This document shows positions 37,635 through 47,550 of a stretch of 64,000 nucleotides of DNA, piece by piece. Source of the stretch: Capitulum mitella (lineage: Eukaryota; Arthropoda; Thecostraca; Pollicipedomorpha; Pollicipedidae); NCBI GenBank assembly GCA_030062745.1, contig CP099841.1, positions 15,022,970-15,086,969 on the forward strand, read 5' to 3'. Position 1 is the first letter of the stretch, and each line of letters begins with the position of its first letter. Below the pieces are notes generated by a model that worked only from the letters and a program-made list of their open reading frames with translations, did no database searches and was not told the origin of the DNA. The translations under genes and the position numbers were made by a program.

Positions 37635-38213
37635 TCGAGCTTCAGCCGGCGGTCCCTGTGGACACGGGACGGTCTCGGGCTCCAGCCGGCGGTCCCTGTG
37701 GACACGGGACGGTCTCGGGCTGCAGCCGGCGGTCCCTGTGGACACGGGACGGTCTCGGGCTCCAGCCGGCGGTCCCTGTGGACACGGGACAGTCTCGGGC
37801 TCCAGCCGGCGGCCTGTGGACACGGGACGGTCTCGGGCCCCAGGTCTCGGCCTGTGGACACGGGACAGTCTCGGGCTTCAGCCGGCGGCCCCTGTGGACA
37901 CGGGACAGTCTCGGGCTCCAGCCGGCGGCCCCTGTGGACACGGGACAGTCTCGGGCTCCAGCCGGCGGCCCCTGTGGACACGGGACGGTCTCGAGCTCCA
38001 GCTGGCGGCCTGTGGACACGGGGCGGTCTCGGGCTCCAGCCGGCGGCCCCTGTGGACACAGGACGGTCTCGAGCTCCAGCTGGCGGCCCCTGTGGACACG
38101 GGACGGTCTCGGGCTCCAGCCGGCGGTCCCTGTGGACACGGGACGGTCTCGGGCTCCAGCCGGCGGTCCCTGTGGACACGGGACGGTCTCGGGCCCCAGG
38201 TCTCGGCCTGTGG
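37635..38213 (+). repeat. 40-bp minisatellite, about 14-15 copies
   Basis: Tandem copies of a 40-bp unit, GGTCTCGGGCTCCAGCCGGC plus GGTCCCTGTGGACACGGGAC, occur with a few shorter variants that lack several bases. Copies are highly similar. Because 40 is not a multiple of three, successive copies rotate through the reading frames. Yet all frames on both strands remain open, which explains several overlapping open frames of 220-325 codons here. I do not call any of them a gene. Confidence 0.95.
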
Positions 38214-38729
38214 GCGCGCGAGCGTGAGCAGGATGTCGCCGTTCTGGGAAGCCACCGGCGGCCGAGACGGCGCCGCATCCTGAGTGCGCCATTTGCGGGG
38301 AGTTACGCGAGGTCGGCCGGTGCGTCGGCGAAGATCGGCAGGCGGGCGCCACCGCAGATGTGCCGGCGGGCGCACGGCGCATGGACGCCCGAACCGGAGC
38401 AAGGCCACCGGATGTTGCGAGCGCAGAGCTATAGATTCACGGACTTCCCCACCGATTACCCAGTTCCCAGGCGCGTCGATTTCAGGGGCGTGGACTTCAC
38501 AGTCCCGGTTGGGATCCAGCCGCGCGCGAAATTTGAGTCACTTGATTGTAACGGATCTACGTAACTGCGTCAGTTGCTGCACTAAATGCATTCCATCAAC
38601 GGAACTTCTCATGCTATTTTTTTTAAAGTGTTCAGCCACAGGATGCAGCCGACCGGGACGAGGCGGCACATTCCCGTTGCATTCTGGGGGATTCAAGAAT
38701 TTTTGTGCTCAGAACAACCGTCTTAGTAC

Positions 38730-39740
38730 GGGCTCCATGAACATCTGGGACCCATGCATCTAGGGTCCCTCGATTCGTGGACCCCACGCGTGAGGGGTCC
38801 CAGCGATTGGAGTCCAGTGATGATACCTTGCTGTCTATAGAGAACAGCATCCGCACGGCGGCTGGGGCTTTAGCCACCATGTTCATGGATATCTGTAAAG
38901 TCTCAGAAAATCTAACGGGATATCAAAGGCACTAGCAATGTTCTGATGGGCTCTCGCAATGCGCTAAGGCTGTAATAGTTGCCCCATGGGCTCTCACAGT
39001 ACACTGAAGAGTCCTTCACCCTGAAGATGATCAGAGGCACCTTCACAAATATCTGAAAGGACCTGTTCGAAGATCTGGAGAAAGTTGAAAGGGAGCTGAG
39101 CTGGCCCTTAGAAAGAACCACGGGCTAATGCCAAATAGCTGAAGGGACGTTCTTGGATGTTGTCTTTAAAAGTTGCCTTATGGCGGTCCACTGGCTCAAG
39201 ACAAATAAATGGCACCCAAGAAAACCTAATGGGATCTTGAAAGGGTCTGCTGGGCCTCCGGAAAGACCAGTGAGTTCCTCTCCAGGTTCAGAACGAATCA
39301 AGAAAATGAAATGTGAGAGGACGTCTTAAATGTCGCACGGGGACTTCAGCAGTTTGAAGGACCCCTCCAATGTTGAAGCGTCCTCGTTAAAACCAGAGGC
39401 GCTTCAAATAGTTCTGAATGGATCAAAACAATGTGAACGCCCGTGTTCTGTCTGAGGGCCCTCATGTGAGTCGTGGGGCCCGAGACCTTCATGGACGCCC
39501 TCAGATAGTATGGCGATACCCAGATACCCCGGAAAACTCTCATAAATGGTGATCAGCAGTGTAGTAGCCCATCCAGGCAGTCTGGAAGCCCTGGACTCTC
39601 AGGGGCGCAAGGGGTCAAATATGTGTAGTCCAGGTGTGACATGCTCCTTTGACCCACAATCACCCGAAGCATGCGTTTATTGAGAGATCCAGGTTCCATC
39701 CGGTGTCATGACAAGGGCCCACAGTTTTAAGATGGCTGAA
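38730..39740. repeat. Very degenerate short-period repeat region
   Basis: About 1 kb with repeated motifs such as GGG(C/T)CTC, ATGGGCTCTC, AAAGG and GGCCC recurring roughly every 27-35 bp (for example TGATGGGCTCTCGCAATG and CCATGGGCTCTCACAGTA). No open frame is sustained. The texture resembles 51.09-52.19 and 62.58-63.25 kb. The period is estimated by eye and is not exact. Confidence 0.45.
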
Positions 39741-40696
39741 TCCTAGGTCTCTATGAATGAAGAGCCGCCGATGTCCGGCAGCTCTGATGTACTGGAAAAT
39801 ATCCATAAAAAGGCACCGACATAAGAAGCTAATGTCGTATCAGGGGGTTTCGTTTTAGGAACGTTGATTTTATTAGTATGTTTGGCGTGGCACAGGTGGA
39901 ATACATTTTGAAGTATATTTAAATTTTCTGAGTTTTTTTCATCACCACCGATGAAGTGCACGACCTGCGTCTGAGCGCCCAATATTGAGACATCCTCACC
40001 ATTGAGGATAGTTGCAAACATCAGATGGGAGGGAAAGGCGAACGATAAGGATCTGTATCGAAATCAGCATCCGACGTCGTCCGATTTTAATGTGCCATCC
40101 CTACTGGGATTGGTCTTCAGTCAGTACACCTGAGCATTCGAGTCGATGATCGGTAAACGTTGTATGCATTAGAAGTGTTTCACACGATTCACGCGCTTAA
40201 TGTGGTCTTTTTGTCACCGATTCGTCGGTTGGTTGGTTTGACAGAGTCCTGTCGATCAGTAATTTTCATGACAGCTATGAGAATAAGTAGAGAGGCTTCA
40301 GTGGCATTTTTGCTTAAAACCGCCGAATATGAGTTTCGGAGATATAGATTAAGATTAACGAGGGCGAAAGGGCGGATCCTTTGTCTTTCATGCGGAACAA
40401 AAGAAAGATTGTGTTTGATCCGTCTCCTTGTCCCTTGAACATTTTGTTCATCATGGTTGATAATGAGATCATCAGTGAAAGCTTGGAGAAACTTGATGAA
40501 TATATTTTATTTTCTTCAACACATACAGTCTGGTATGGAATTACTGGTAGCATATTTACACTGTTGGGATATTTAAAGGCATTTCAGAGCAGATGTTGTT
40601 ATCACCGATAGTTGCGTCGCCGTTGTCCGTTGGTGGGCGGTCTTTCCAAACGAACGGTGCTGTTGATTGTGAAAACCATCCATTCATCGGCCTGGG

Positions 40697-40702
40697 TTTA
40701 TT
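40697..40702 (-). terminator. Poly(A) signal AATAAA of the cuticle gene
   Basis: TTTATT on the plus strand reads AATAAA on the minus strand, about 200 bp beyond the stop codon of the cuticle gene. It is the first canonical hexamer downstream. The cleavage site would lie 10-30 bp farther left. Confidence 0.6.
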
Positions 40703-40899
40703 CCATCGCCTATAGATATACACGTTGTTGCGATCAGCGCGCAGGCTTGTACAGTGGCGGTAAATACTGCTCATTGGTCATGAGCAGTACCACCGCTCAG
40801 CTGTCTGCCTGCCTTTCCAAGCGGAGGGCGACCTCGGCACAAGATAGGAACAGTCGTTTCCGGGGTGCGCCGTCGGACGGCGTTGCCTCGCACCGTCCC

Positions 40900-41769
40900 C
40901 TAGTAGCCGTAGCCAGTGCTGGGCGCCGGCGGAGCGTCGACGTCCACCTCGTCGTCGACGACGGGGCCGGGCAGCGGCGCTCCGGGGCCGGCGGCGAACG
41001 CCGGCCGCCGGAAGGCCGGGGCGTAGGCCGTGCCGGGGCCGGCCGGACCTGCCAGCGGCCGGGGTCGGCCGGCCGGGCCGAACGCCGGGCGAGGGCCGAG
41101 CGTGGTCAGCGGTCCGGCCGCGAACGGAGCCGGGCCGCCGGGCGCGCCCGGCGGCGGAAACCGCGCCTCGCCCTCGTAAGTGACCTGCGCCTGGAAGCCG
41201 CTGTCGCCCTCCACCGAGTACGTGACGATCTGGGTGCGGCCGTCGGGCAGCAGGACGCGGTACTCGCCCTGCGTCACCACGCCGTCGCTCTCCTCGGCAT
41301 GGCCGTAGTTGTTGCCGTACTCGGGCTCGTCCACGGCCCAGCTGAAGGCGTACGGCATGCCGGGCCCGTCGAGCAGGCCGTCCGGACGCAGCTGCGGCGG
41401 GTTGCCCTGGTTGATGAACTGGTTGAAGCGCGGGTCGCCGGCGCCGAAGCGGCCGCCCAGGGGCCGGCCCAGGGCGCCGTCCCGGAGTCCGTCGTACCTG
41501 CCTCCCAGCGGGCCGCTGAAGCGATCGGCGAGCGGGCCGCGGTTACCGGCGCCCCTGTACGCCACGCCGCCGAGCGCCGGCCGGCCGGCGGGCCCCAGCG
41601 GGCCGAGTCGGCCGCGGCCGGGCAGCGGGCCGGGCGCCCCGTAGCCGCCGTCCAGGGCGTCCTGTTCGGCGGGAGTCAGCGGCGGCGGCGCGCCGTACGA
41701 GGCGCCTTGCGGAGCTGGCGCTGCCCGCGCCGCCGCCAGCACCAGAGATACACACACAAAACACCTCAT
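40900..41769 (-). CDS. Cuticle protein with RR chitin-binding domain (pro-resilin-like)
   Basis: This intronless frame of 289 residues begins at an ATG with A at -3. Residues 1-16 (MRCFVCVSLVLAAARA) form a signal peptide, so the product is secreted into the cuticle. Residues 17-138 are rich in Gly, Pro, Arg and Leu, with GAP/GPLG-type repeats. Residues 139-203 form a Rebers-Riddiford (chitin_bind_4) domain: YAFSWAVDEPEYGNNYGHA, GEYRVLLPDGRTQIVTY and GDSGFQAQVTYEGEA carry the conserved aromatic, Gly and PDGR positions. A Pro/Ala/Gly-rich tail ends PSTGYGY. The family binds chitin and gives elasticity; the sequence is closest in style to crustacean pro-resilin-like proteins. The frame stays open upstream of the ATG, but that part is Arg/Ala-rich and precedes the TATA box, so it is not coding. 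Many arthropod cuticle genes have an intron just after the start; none is needed here. The gene is nested antisense in an intron of the adaptor gene. Confidence 0.93.
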   Translation of the reverse strand: MRCFVCVSLVLAAARAAPAPQGASYGAPPPLTPAEQDALDGGYGAPGPLPGRGRLGPLGPAGRPALGGVAYRGAGNRGPLADRFSGPLGGRYDGLRDGALGRPLGGRFGAGDPRFNQFINQGNPPQLRPDGLLDGPGMPYAFSWAVDEPEYGNNYGHAEESDGVVTQGEYRVLLPDGRTQIVTYSVEGDSGFQAQVTYEGEARFPPPGAPGGPAPFAAGPLTTLGPRPAFGPAGRPRPLAGPAGPGTAYAPAFRRPAFAAGPGAPLPGPVVDDEVDVDAPPAPSTGYGY

Positions 41770-41801
41770 GCTGCCTGCGGGCTGCCGGGGGATGTCGGGA
41801 C

Positions 41802-41838
41802 GAGTGTGCCGTCTCCGGCGCGACTGCGGCTTATATGG
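41802..41838 (-). promoter_or_regulatory. TATA box and start region of the cuticle gene
   Basis: On the minus strand CCATATAAGCC gives a TATA-like element at about 41830-41837. A likely initiator with CACTCG lies 27-32 bp downstream, near 41802-41806. That would leave a 5'UTR of about 35 bases before the ATG at 41769. A TATA promoter and short leader are usual for cuticle genes. The start site is predicted, not observed. Confidence 0.6.
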
Positions 41839-41839
41839 C

Positions 41840-42170
41840 GCGCCGGCCGTTCCCAGCCGGGCTGTCGGCCGGGGCCGGGCCGGGGGTCGCAGCCGCCGCC
41901 GCTCGGGGGCAATTAGGGCGCGTCTGCGGCCGCGGGCGGCGCAGCGCCGGCCGGCGGCGGCAGCGGCAGCCGCCGAGGCCGCGCTCCGGCGTCGTTGCGG
42001 CTGCCGCCGCAGCGAGACGATCGGCACCCGATCGACCTGGTTGCACGCCTGCTGTCTTCGCTCGGTCCGTGGCGGCGCGGAGAAAGCGGAGGAGGCCGGC
42101 AGTGCCCCCCCCCCTTTCCCCGCCCTCCGGCATGCCTCAGCTATCATCCCACGCGTCGTGAACAGGCGGG
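41840..42170. other. GC-rich upstream region of the cuticle gene
   Basis: CpG-dense sequence with CCG/CGG-rich stretches and a C-run near 42106. Overlapping open frames on both strands are Arg/Pro/Ala-rich and unrecognised. It probably holds upstream regulatory DNA of the antisense cuticle gene, but I cannot name individual sites. Confidence 0.35.
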
Positions 42171-44104
42171 AATCAGCGACGTCAGCCAACTTCCGGCACG
42201 CCGTGCTCGTGGTTGTGGACATGCCGAGCGCCTTTTTGGTGGGGCGCTATGATAGCGTCTTGAGATGTTCATGCACGAACATGATGGATAGTGCACTCAT
42301 GGATTGTTCATTCGTGCATGGAGGGTAAATTCGGGAAATCGTCATAGGCGGCCAATCTGACGTTCTTCTTTCGAATGCTAGCAGTGGTTGGTGTTATTCC
42401 GTTATACTGGGTCTAGTTCTGGCCTATTTTTCATCGTATTTTGCGCGTGTTACGAAATACGGAAATAAAGAAACGTCATGACGCCCTGAGCTTAGACCCT
42501 GAGCCTTCTTAGAAGGACTGCTGCCCTGGGGCCAAATGGAGTGATGAAGCTGGATGGTGCTGAGCGTTAAAGAGTCAAAGGGGGACTTAACCTTCACGTT
42601 TCGTGTGGAGTCTTTTTCGACATCATAACGTTGTTGATTTAGAAACTGTTAAAGTGAAAAAGAGCATGTCTTTTTTACCGATAAGGTCAGCAATGAATGA
42701 TCTACAGGGCGAAGATCATTATCAAAAACGGCAAATCATAATACTTTTTCAGTTTGCACAGAAATGATTTGTAAACTTAGTCCACAAAAATAGTTCTGAT
42801 GCTGTGTCCGTCTGTTACAAGATTAGCACGCAAAATCGTACAAAAATACGTTTGCTTATCTACCTTGCCCCGTGGGCGTGCTTATGAAGTGTTGCAAGGT
42901 AGGCGACGTTTCAGATTGATGTCTTTAGTAGTTTGGAGTTACTTTGTAGAAGCGCTAGGAGTGGGTCATTTTGACCTGGTACAGGCGTGGGCTAGATTCT
43001 GAATACTGTGTTAAGCTGCGCGACGCTTGTCGTTTTCTTGCTTCATGCGTTTTTCTCAGCTAGGGGTTACATTCGCAGTAATGGGAACAGTAGGTGTGTG
43101 TTCCGCCTTAATGGTTACACATGCTCGTCCCATTTAAGCCTCGGTTTCAAACCACCAACCCTTTCGCCATCGTGCGCCAACATTTATATTAAGCGATTTG
43201 CGTAATAGCCAGGTGCAGAGGAACCTGTGGTGATGACGGTGCTGTTCCACGGCTGACGTTACGTGTCATTATGCGACTGATAGCTGTCTAGTAAGACACA
43301 TGATGGTACGAACCCGGAAAATTTGAGCATTTGGCTCTTAAACGACCTCTGTCGTGAGTCTCCATTTGTGTGAGGCGTATTTGAAACATATGGGATAAAA
43401 TTTAGTACCATTACGAACGTTTGAGATGATGAATGCAGTTAGGTAGCCTAATACACCATAATTGTTATTATACGTCGTCCCGGTTGTGGGCCTTTATTCC
43501 ATAACTACCTCATAGCTCATTTCTTCCCGCAAAACATTCATTAGTCATGCAAACCCATCGCGGGCAGCTAGCCAAATTTCTGTGGGACAATTGCCGTTGA
43601 AATGTAATTGGCGTTGGTGTCATAAGTCACATGCAGAGGCAGTACAGGCTGGGATTGTTTCTCTAAAAATGGTGAATGACTTAACATTTCATCATTGATG
43701 CCTTTCGGCGCAAACGGGAAAATTCATCCTTGTCTTTACATTTGGTCCATACTCAGATGGGCAAGTGAGATGGAAATATGCTGCGTTCTGTTGACCGGTC
43801 TGCGAGTCGTAAAAAAACTTTTAACAGGTGCATTTATAAGCACCTAACCGTAGCAAATTGTATTGACCTAAAACTGAATCAGGCATGGACCCAATTCAGA
43901 CTTCCTGGTAGTCCGTTGTTAAGTACTCATCAATACTCCGAGACTCGTCCGCATTTTTAGTCGTAGTTGTATGATGAACTTATAACGAAATTTGATAAAT
44001 ATTTTAATCCTGACAGTCAGCAATGACTCTCCAGATCGCACGGCGGGCCGACAGCGTACATACTGTAGTAAGACAAATTAGCTCACGTATTACGGTACTA
44101 GGGT

Positions 44105-44350
44105 AAAATGGCGAAATATGACAATGGCGAGTGCCTTTTTGGCGAATGCTAGATGGCGAAGGCTAAATGGCGGCATGTAAAAATGGCGACATGCTAAAAG
44201 TGACGAACGGCCAAATGGTGCAGAACGCGAAGGCGAACCATTTGGCCAGTCGCCACTTTAACGTGTCGCCATTTTTACGTGTCGCCCTTCAGTATTCGCC
44301 ATCCGACATTCGCCAAAAAGGCATTTGCCATTTTTACGTTTCGCCATTTT
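44105..44350. repeat. Hairpin element built of ATGGCGA units
   Basis: An imperfect 246-bp inverted repeat. The left arm starts AAAATGGCGAAATATGACAA and the right arm ends TACGTTTCGCCATTTT. The arms pair along almost their whole length around a centre near 44227, with shared inner segments GCCTTTTTGGCGAATG, AAAAATGGCGACA and GGCCAAATGGT. Each arm is itself a series of direct repeats of (A)ATGGCGA at variable spacing. No protein is encoded. It could be a foldback/MITE-type element or a locally amplified palindrome. Confidence 0.9.
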
Positions 44351-44629
44351 GTCCGGACACCACGTGTTACCGCCTGTTATCAATGCCAATCCGATATCTA
44401 TGGATAGACGGCAGTGCAATGTACGTCACAGCGACAGCGAAATTCTTAGCGCGCTTGTAAAAACCCAGCCAAGCGGAAAAATCGTAGGAATCTGTGTATC
44501 GTAAAAATTTATGGAAGGGCTATGGACACACTAAGATACCTGCACGTGTCTCATATAAATACGCGCGCAGTGCTGATGTAGATTAGAACTCTTGTGACAA
44601 TGCCTGATCATTTTAGTTCATTTCTTGCT

Positions 44630-44760
44630 GGTACCGGGTAGTACTCAGGCGGCACTGTCACCGCGACGGTACATAGGCGGTACTGGTACCTGGCGGTGCT
44701 CAGGCGGTATCGGTGCGCGGCGGTAGTCAGGCGGTACCGGTACCGGGCGGTTGTGGCATC
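44630..44760. repeat. GGCGGTA(C/G) minisatellite
   Basis: A unit like CAGGCGGTACCGGTACCGGG recurs about every 20-24 bp, five to six times, with variants (GGCGGCACTG, GGCGGTACTG, GGCGGTGCTC). It lies about 280 bp before the SAM exon and has no evident coding role. Confidence 0.75.
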
Positions 44761-45043
44761 CAACTCTGTTTCTCCTTGGCCGCAGTAAGGTTCCTAAATT
44801 ACTTGACGCACAAGGACGCAGGATCGGGCACTACGAGAACGCTAGCGCGGATGGCCTGTCGAGTTTTTGGCCCTGACGTCACCGAAACGCTTGGAGGCAG
44901 GCCAGAATTATCGTGGCATTTCCTCTTTTCACCAACAGCGCAGTCGTAATGCATGATATCGTGCATTGTAGTTTTACGCGTTTCAGGCGCAGGCTTTTGG
45001 CCCGAGTCACCTTTTCAGCCAGCACACTATCTCGCCGTTGCAG

Positions 45044-45194
45044 GAATACGCGTCCATCTTCAGCCTGCACGGCTTCGACCGCGTGGAGGACTTTCACACG
45101 CTGGAGGCGGAGCAGCTTTCCGACCTGGGAATCGTCGACCCAGCGCACCGGTCCAGCCTGCTTGGCGCTGCCCAGGTGCTCACCGCCGGTCCCG
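45044..45194 (+). CDS. SASH1: SASH-like adaptor, SAM domain exon
   Basis: This exon of 50 codons plus one base has acceptor TCTCGCCGTTGCAG|GAATAC and donor GGTCCCG|GTAGGT, with entry phase 0 and exit phase 1. The peptide EYASIFSLHGFDRVEDFHTL, then EAEQLSDLGIVDPAHRSSLL and GAAQVL, supplies SAM helices 2-5. The DLGI(V)DPxHRxxLL block is the SAM signature and matches the SASH type (DELNI-DPxHRAxLL). Helix 1 is in the previous exon, so the domain is rebuilt across a phase-0 intron of 8.3 kb. SAM domains mediate homo- and hetero-oligomerisation. Vertebrate SASH1 has a second C-terminal SAM; none is visible here, which is closer to SASH3/SAMSN1 or to a shorter form. Confidence 0.93.
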
Positions 45195-45284
45195 GTAGGT
45201 CACGTGGTCAGCCCCTCCGTCCCCGGCACGTAACCTCGCTCACCCCTCAGTCCGTGGCAGGTAACCACGCCCACCGCCTGTGTC

Positions 45285-45370
45285 CCCGGCAGGTCACTGG
45301 CTGTGACCTGCCGGGTGGTACAGGCCACTGGCCTGTGTCAGTGGCCTGTGTCAGTGGCCCCTCCGGCCTC
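45285..45370 (+). repeat. Short tandem repeat after the SAM exon
   Basis: Repeats of CAGTGGCCTGTGT and GGCCACTGGCCTGTGTCAG occur next to a TGACCTGCCGGG palindromic context. It spans under 100 bp and lies within the intron. Confidence 0.6.
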
Positions 45371-46771
45371 CGCCGGTCCCGGTAGACGGTCCCCCGCCGC
45401 CGTCGGGTGCCGAATTAGTGCGGCGCGCAGCGTGGGTAAGCCCGGCCGGAGGCGCCTCCTCTGCGGCGGCCGGGATCTGAAGGGCAGGGTAATGTGTCCG
45501 CGCAGCGCCGCTGACGGCCTGGGAAGGCCACCCGACGGCTAATGGCCGCGCCACCCGCCAGCCGTTTGACCGCCACCGGGAGGCCAGTCGACATGACGTG
45601 TCTACACGACAGTCACTTAATGACAGACTGCCGGCCGGCAAATGGCAAAACGCGCTTCCAGTCAGGAGTGTCGTGGTGTCTTGTTTTGATGAGCCGGGAT
45701 ACCATTGTTTTTTTTATGCCCCTCCCATTATTATGAATATTTTTGAACGCAAGGTGGTAACGCGTTTTGCATGCTTCTTTCTTGCCTGATCGGTGTTTCG
45801 TATTAGGTTTCTTTCTGTCTTTGGTAGAGAGAATATTTATTTTTCAGTATTCATATTTTTACACCTTTATTTGTTTAACGTTTTGGATCTACCTGACCCA
45901 TGTCCAGAAGTCAAATGTTGGGTGTATAATACCATTGGGCGTCGCAAAATAGTTGTAATCCAGTGAGAAACTCGTTTCAGTTGGGATGGCTATGCAGGTG
46001 TGGGTAATTAGTACCGTTTTGGGGCCAGTTACTTCACAAAACATCACGCCTGGTCCCAATGATGATGATCTTTCGCGTTTTTCTACAGTCTTTTTGTCGC
46101 TTTGCTAATTACACTACCTGAGCAACGCGTTCTGGCAAGACCTTGGTGAATTTCACTGCACCAACGACGACCCGTGCTAGTTTGTCAATGGCCAAATACA
46201 CGAACATCCGTGACTGCACAATGCCTACTCGCGCTGTTGGCGTCACTGTGACCTAATGGCTCTGAGTTTTCGTGCTTGCTGTGGGAAGATGAGCTGCTTG
46301 AAGGAATACATTATCAGTTTATGACTAATTTCGGTCATGAAGTGCTGCGCCGTGTGATGGTTTCACATGCGTTACGCATGACCGTAATGGAGATGGGTCT
46401 TTGCGAGACAAAATGTGGGGAAAAGCACTGTCTTAGCGCCACTTGATTCGCACTTGTTGAAGAGCCCCTAGCTTTTGCGTCATAAATTTCCGGCTCCTCT
46501 GAATGAGGGACTGTAGTGTCTCAGAACAGGAGGGTGCGGAGCAGGCACTTCATTTTGCGCCGCAGCCAACGAGCGCGAGTCTGTGGGCCGGTGACGCAGT
46601 AGGCGTTGTGATATCTGCACCATGTACGTTACTTTATGTGTGGCCTGCCCATTTTGATACTGATGATCCGGGAGGGGTAGGGGTGAGCGGGACAAAACCT
46701 GACTGATGACATTCTGCAGGTCGGGGGGAGGGGAGAGGATCCTCTCTGTACCTGTGTCTGTGTGCCGGCAG
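45371..46771 (+). other. Intron 6 remainder
   Basis: The start is GC-rich (to about 45650), followed by AT-rich sequence with T-runs to about 46450. I see no exon, repeat family or RNA gene in it. The 3' end has a G-rich segment and then the acceptor TCTGTGTGCCGGCAG. Confidence 0.5.
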
Positions 46772-47550
46772 AGGCCTACAGTCCGGACCCGCTGTGCGAC
46801 TTCTCTCAGCCGCTGCTTTCGGAGCTGATCCGCGACTCGGTCTGTTACGACGTGTGGCGGCTGGCGGAGGGGGCGGCCGACGACACCGGCCGGAGCCGGC
46901 CCGACTCCGAGCCGGCGCCGCCGCCGCAGTCCGGCTCCGAGCCCCGCCCCGGCTCCTCCGAACCGGAGAGGATCACCGAGCCACCTGACGACACCCTGCC
47001 GGGAGCCGAGGAGACTGCGGCCACTATCGACATCCGAGGGCGGCCGCAGGACCGGTGTCAGTCTGAAGAGGACCGGTGCCAGTCTGAAGAAGACCGGTGT
47101 CAGGCGGAGGTCGGCCGGTGTCAGTCTGAAGAGGACCAGTGTCAGGTGGGGGCCGACCGGTGTCAGTCTGAAGAGGACCGGTGTCAGGCGGAGGCCGGCC
47201 GTTGTCAGTCTGAAGAGGACCGGTGTCGGGCGGAGGCGTGCCAGTGTCAGCCCGAAGAGGACCGACGCCTCCCAGAGGCCGAACCACGCCACCAGAGGAC
47301 AGTGGCCGTGCGCGCTGGCAGCCCAGTCGGCGGGCCGGCGCCCAGCTCGGAGCGGCGCAGCACCTCGCCGCAGGGCCGCACCGCCACCAGCCAGGCCCGC
47401 GCTGCCGTCGACTTCAAGCGCAAGTTCCAGGATGCGCGCAGCGTGTTCGAGCCGGAGTGCGTGCGCCGCCAGATCCCGGTGGGCGTGCGGTCGCGGCCGG
47501 CGCTCGGCCCGACCGGCGCCGTCGTCGTCGGCGATGAGGTGACTGTGTAA
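46772..47550 (+). CDS. SASH1: SASH-like adaptor, last coding exon with Cys-heptad repeat
   Basis: The acceptor TGTCTGTGTGCCGGCAG joins the SAM exon in phase 1, rebuilding a Glu codon. The frame then runs 258 codons to TAA at 47548-47550. It starts AYSPDPLCDFSQPLLSELIR with an SVCYDVWRLAEG block that looks structured, followed by a Pro/Ser/Glu-rich disordered part. Next are 11 tandem heptads (47050-47280) of the type DRCQSEE/DRCQAEA, a basic linker and a final block, AVDFKRKFQDARSVFEPECV. The C-terminus is DEVTV, compatible with a class II PDZ ligand (hydrophobic at 0 and -2), which is only suggestive. No second SAM domain is present. The heptad region is likely variable in copy number; everything else in the exon shows normal coding composition. 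Confidence 0.9.
47050..47280 (+). repeat. Coding 21-bp minisatellite (11 heptads)
   Basis: Eleven contiguous 21-bp units such as GACCGGTGTCAGTCTGAAGA+G encode D-R-C-Q-S-E-E and variants (DRCQAEV, GRCQSEE, DQCQVGA, DRCRAEA, CQCQPEE, DRRLPEA). Cys occupies position 3 in ten of the eleven. The period keeps the frame, so gain or loss of units would not break the protein. Confidence 0.93.

Larger units (their letters stand above)
36707..45043 (+). other. Intron 5 (8.3 kb) containing a nested antisense gene
   Basis: This phase-0 intron splits the SAM domain. It contains a 40-bp minisatellite (37.64-38.21 kb), a degenerate repeat region (38.73-39.74 kb), a complete cuticle-protein gene on the minus strand (40.7-41.84 kb) and a 246-bp hairpin element (44.1-44.35 kb). 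39.74-40.6 kb and 42.3-44.1 kb show no exon or repeat I can name. Confidence 0.8.

Noticed and set aside
41770..42222. N-terminal extension of the cuticle protein to 440 codons
   Set aside because: A signal peptide begins exactly at the internal ATG at 41769, and a TATA box and short leader sit just upstream, inside the extension.
47024..47287. Minus-strand Pro/Thr/Asp-rich repeat frame over the last adaptor exon
   Set aside because: It is the antisense of the in-frame 21-bp coding minisatellite; the plus strand has the splice-supported frame.
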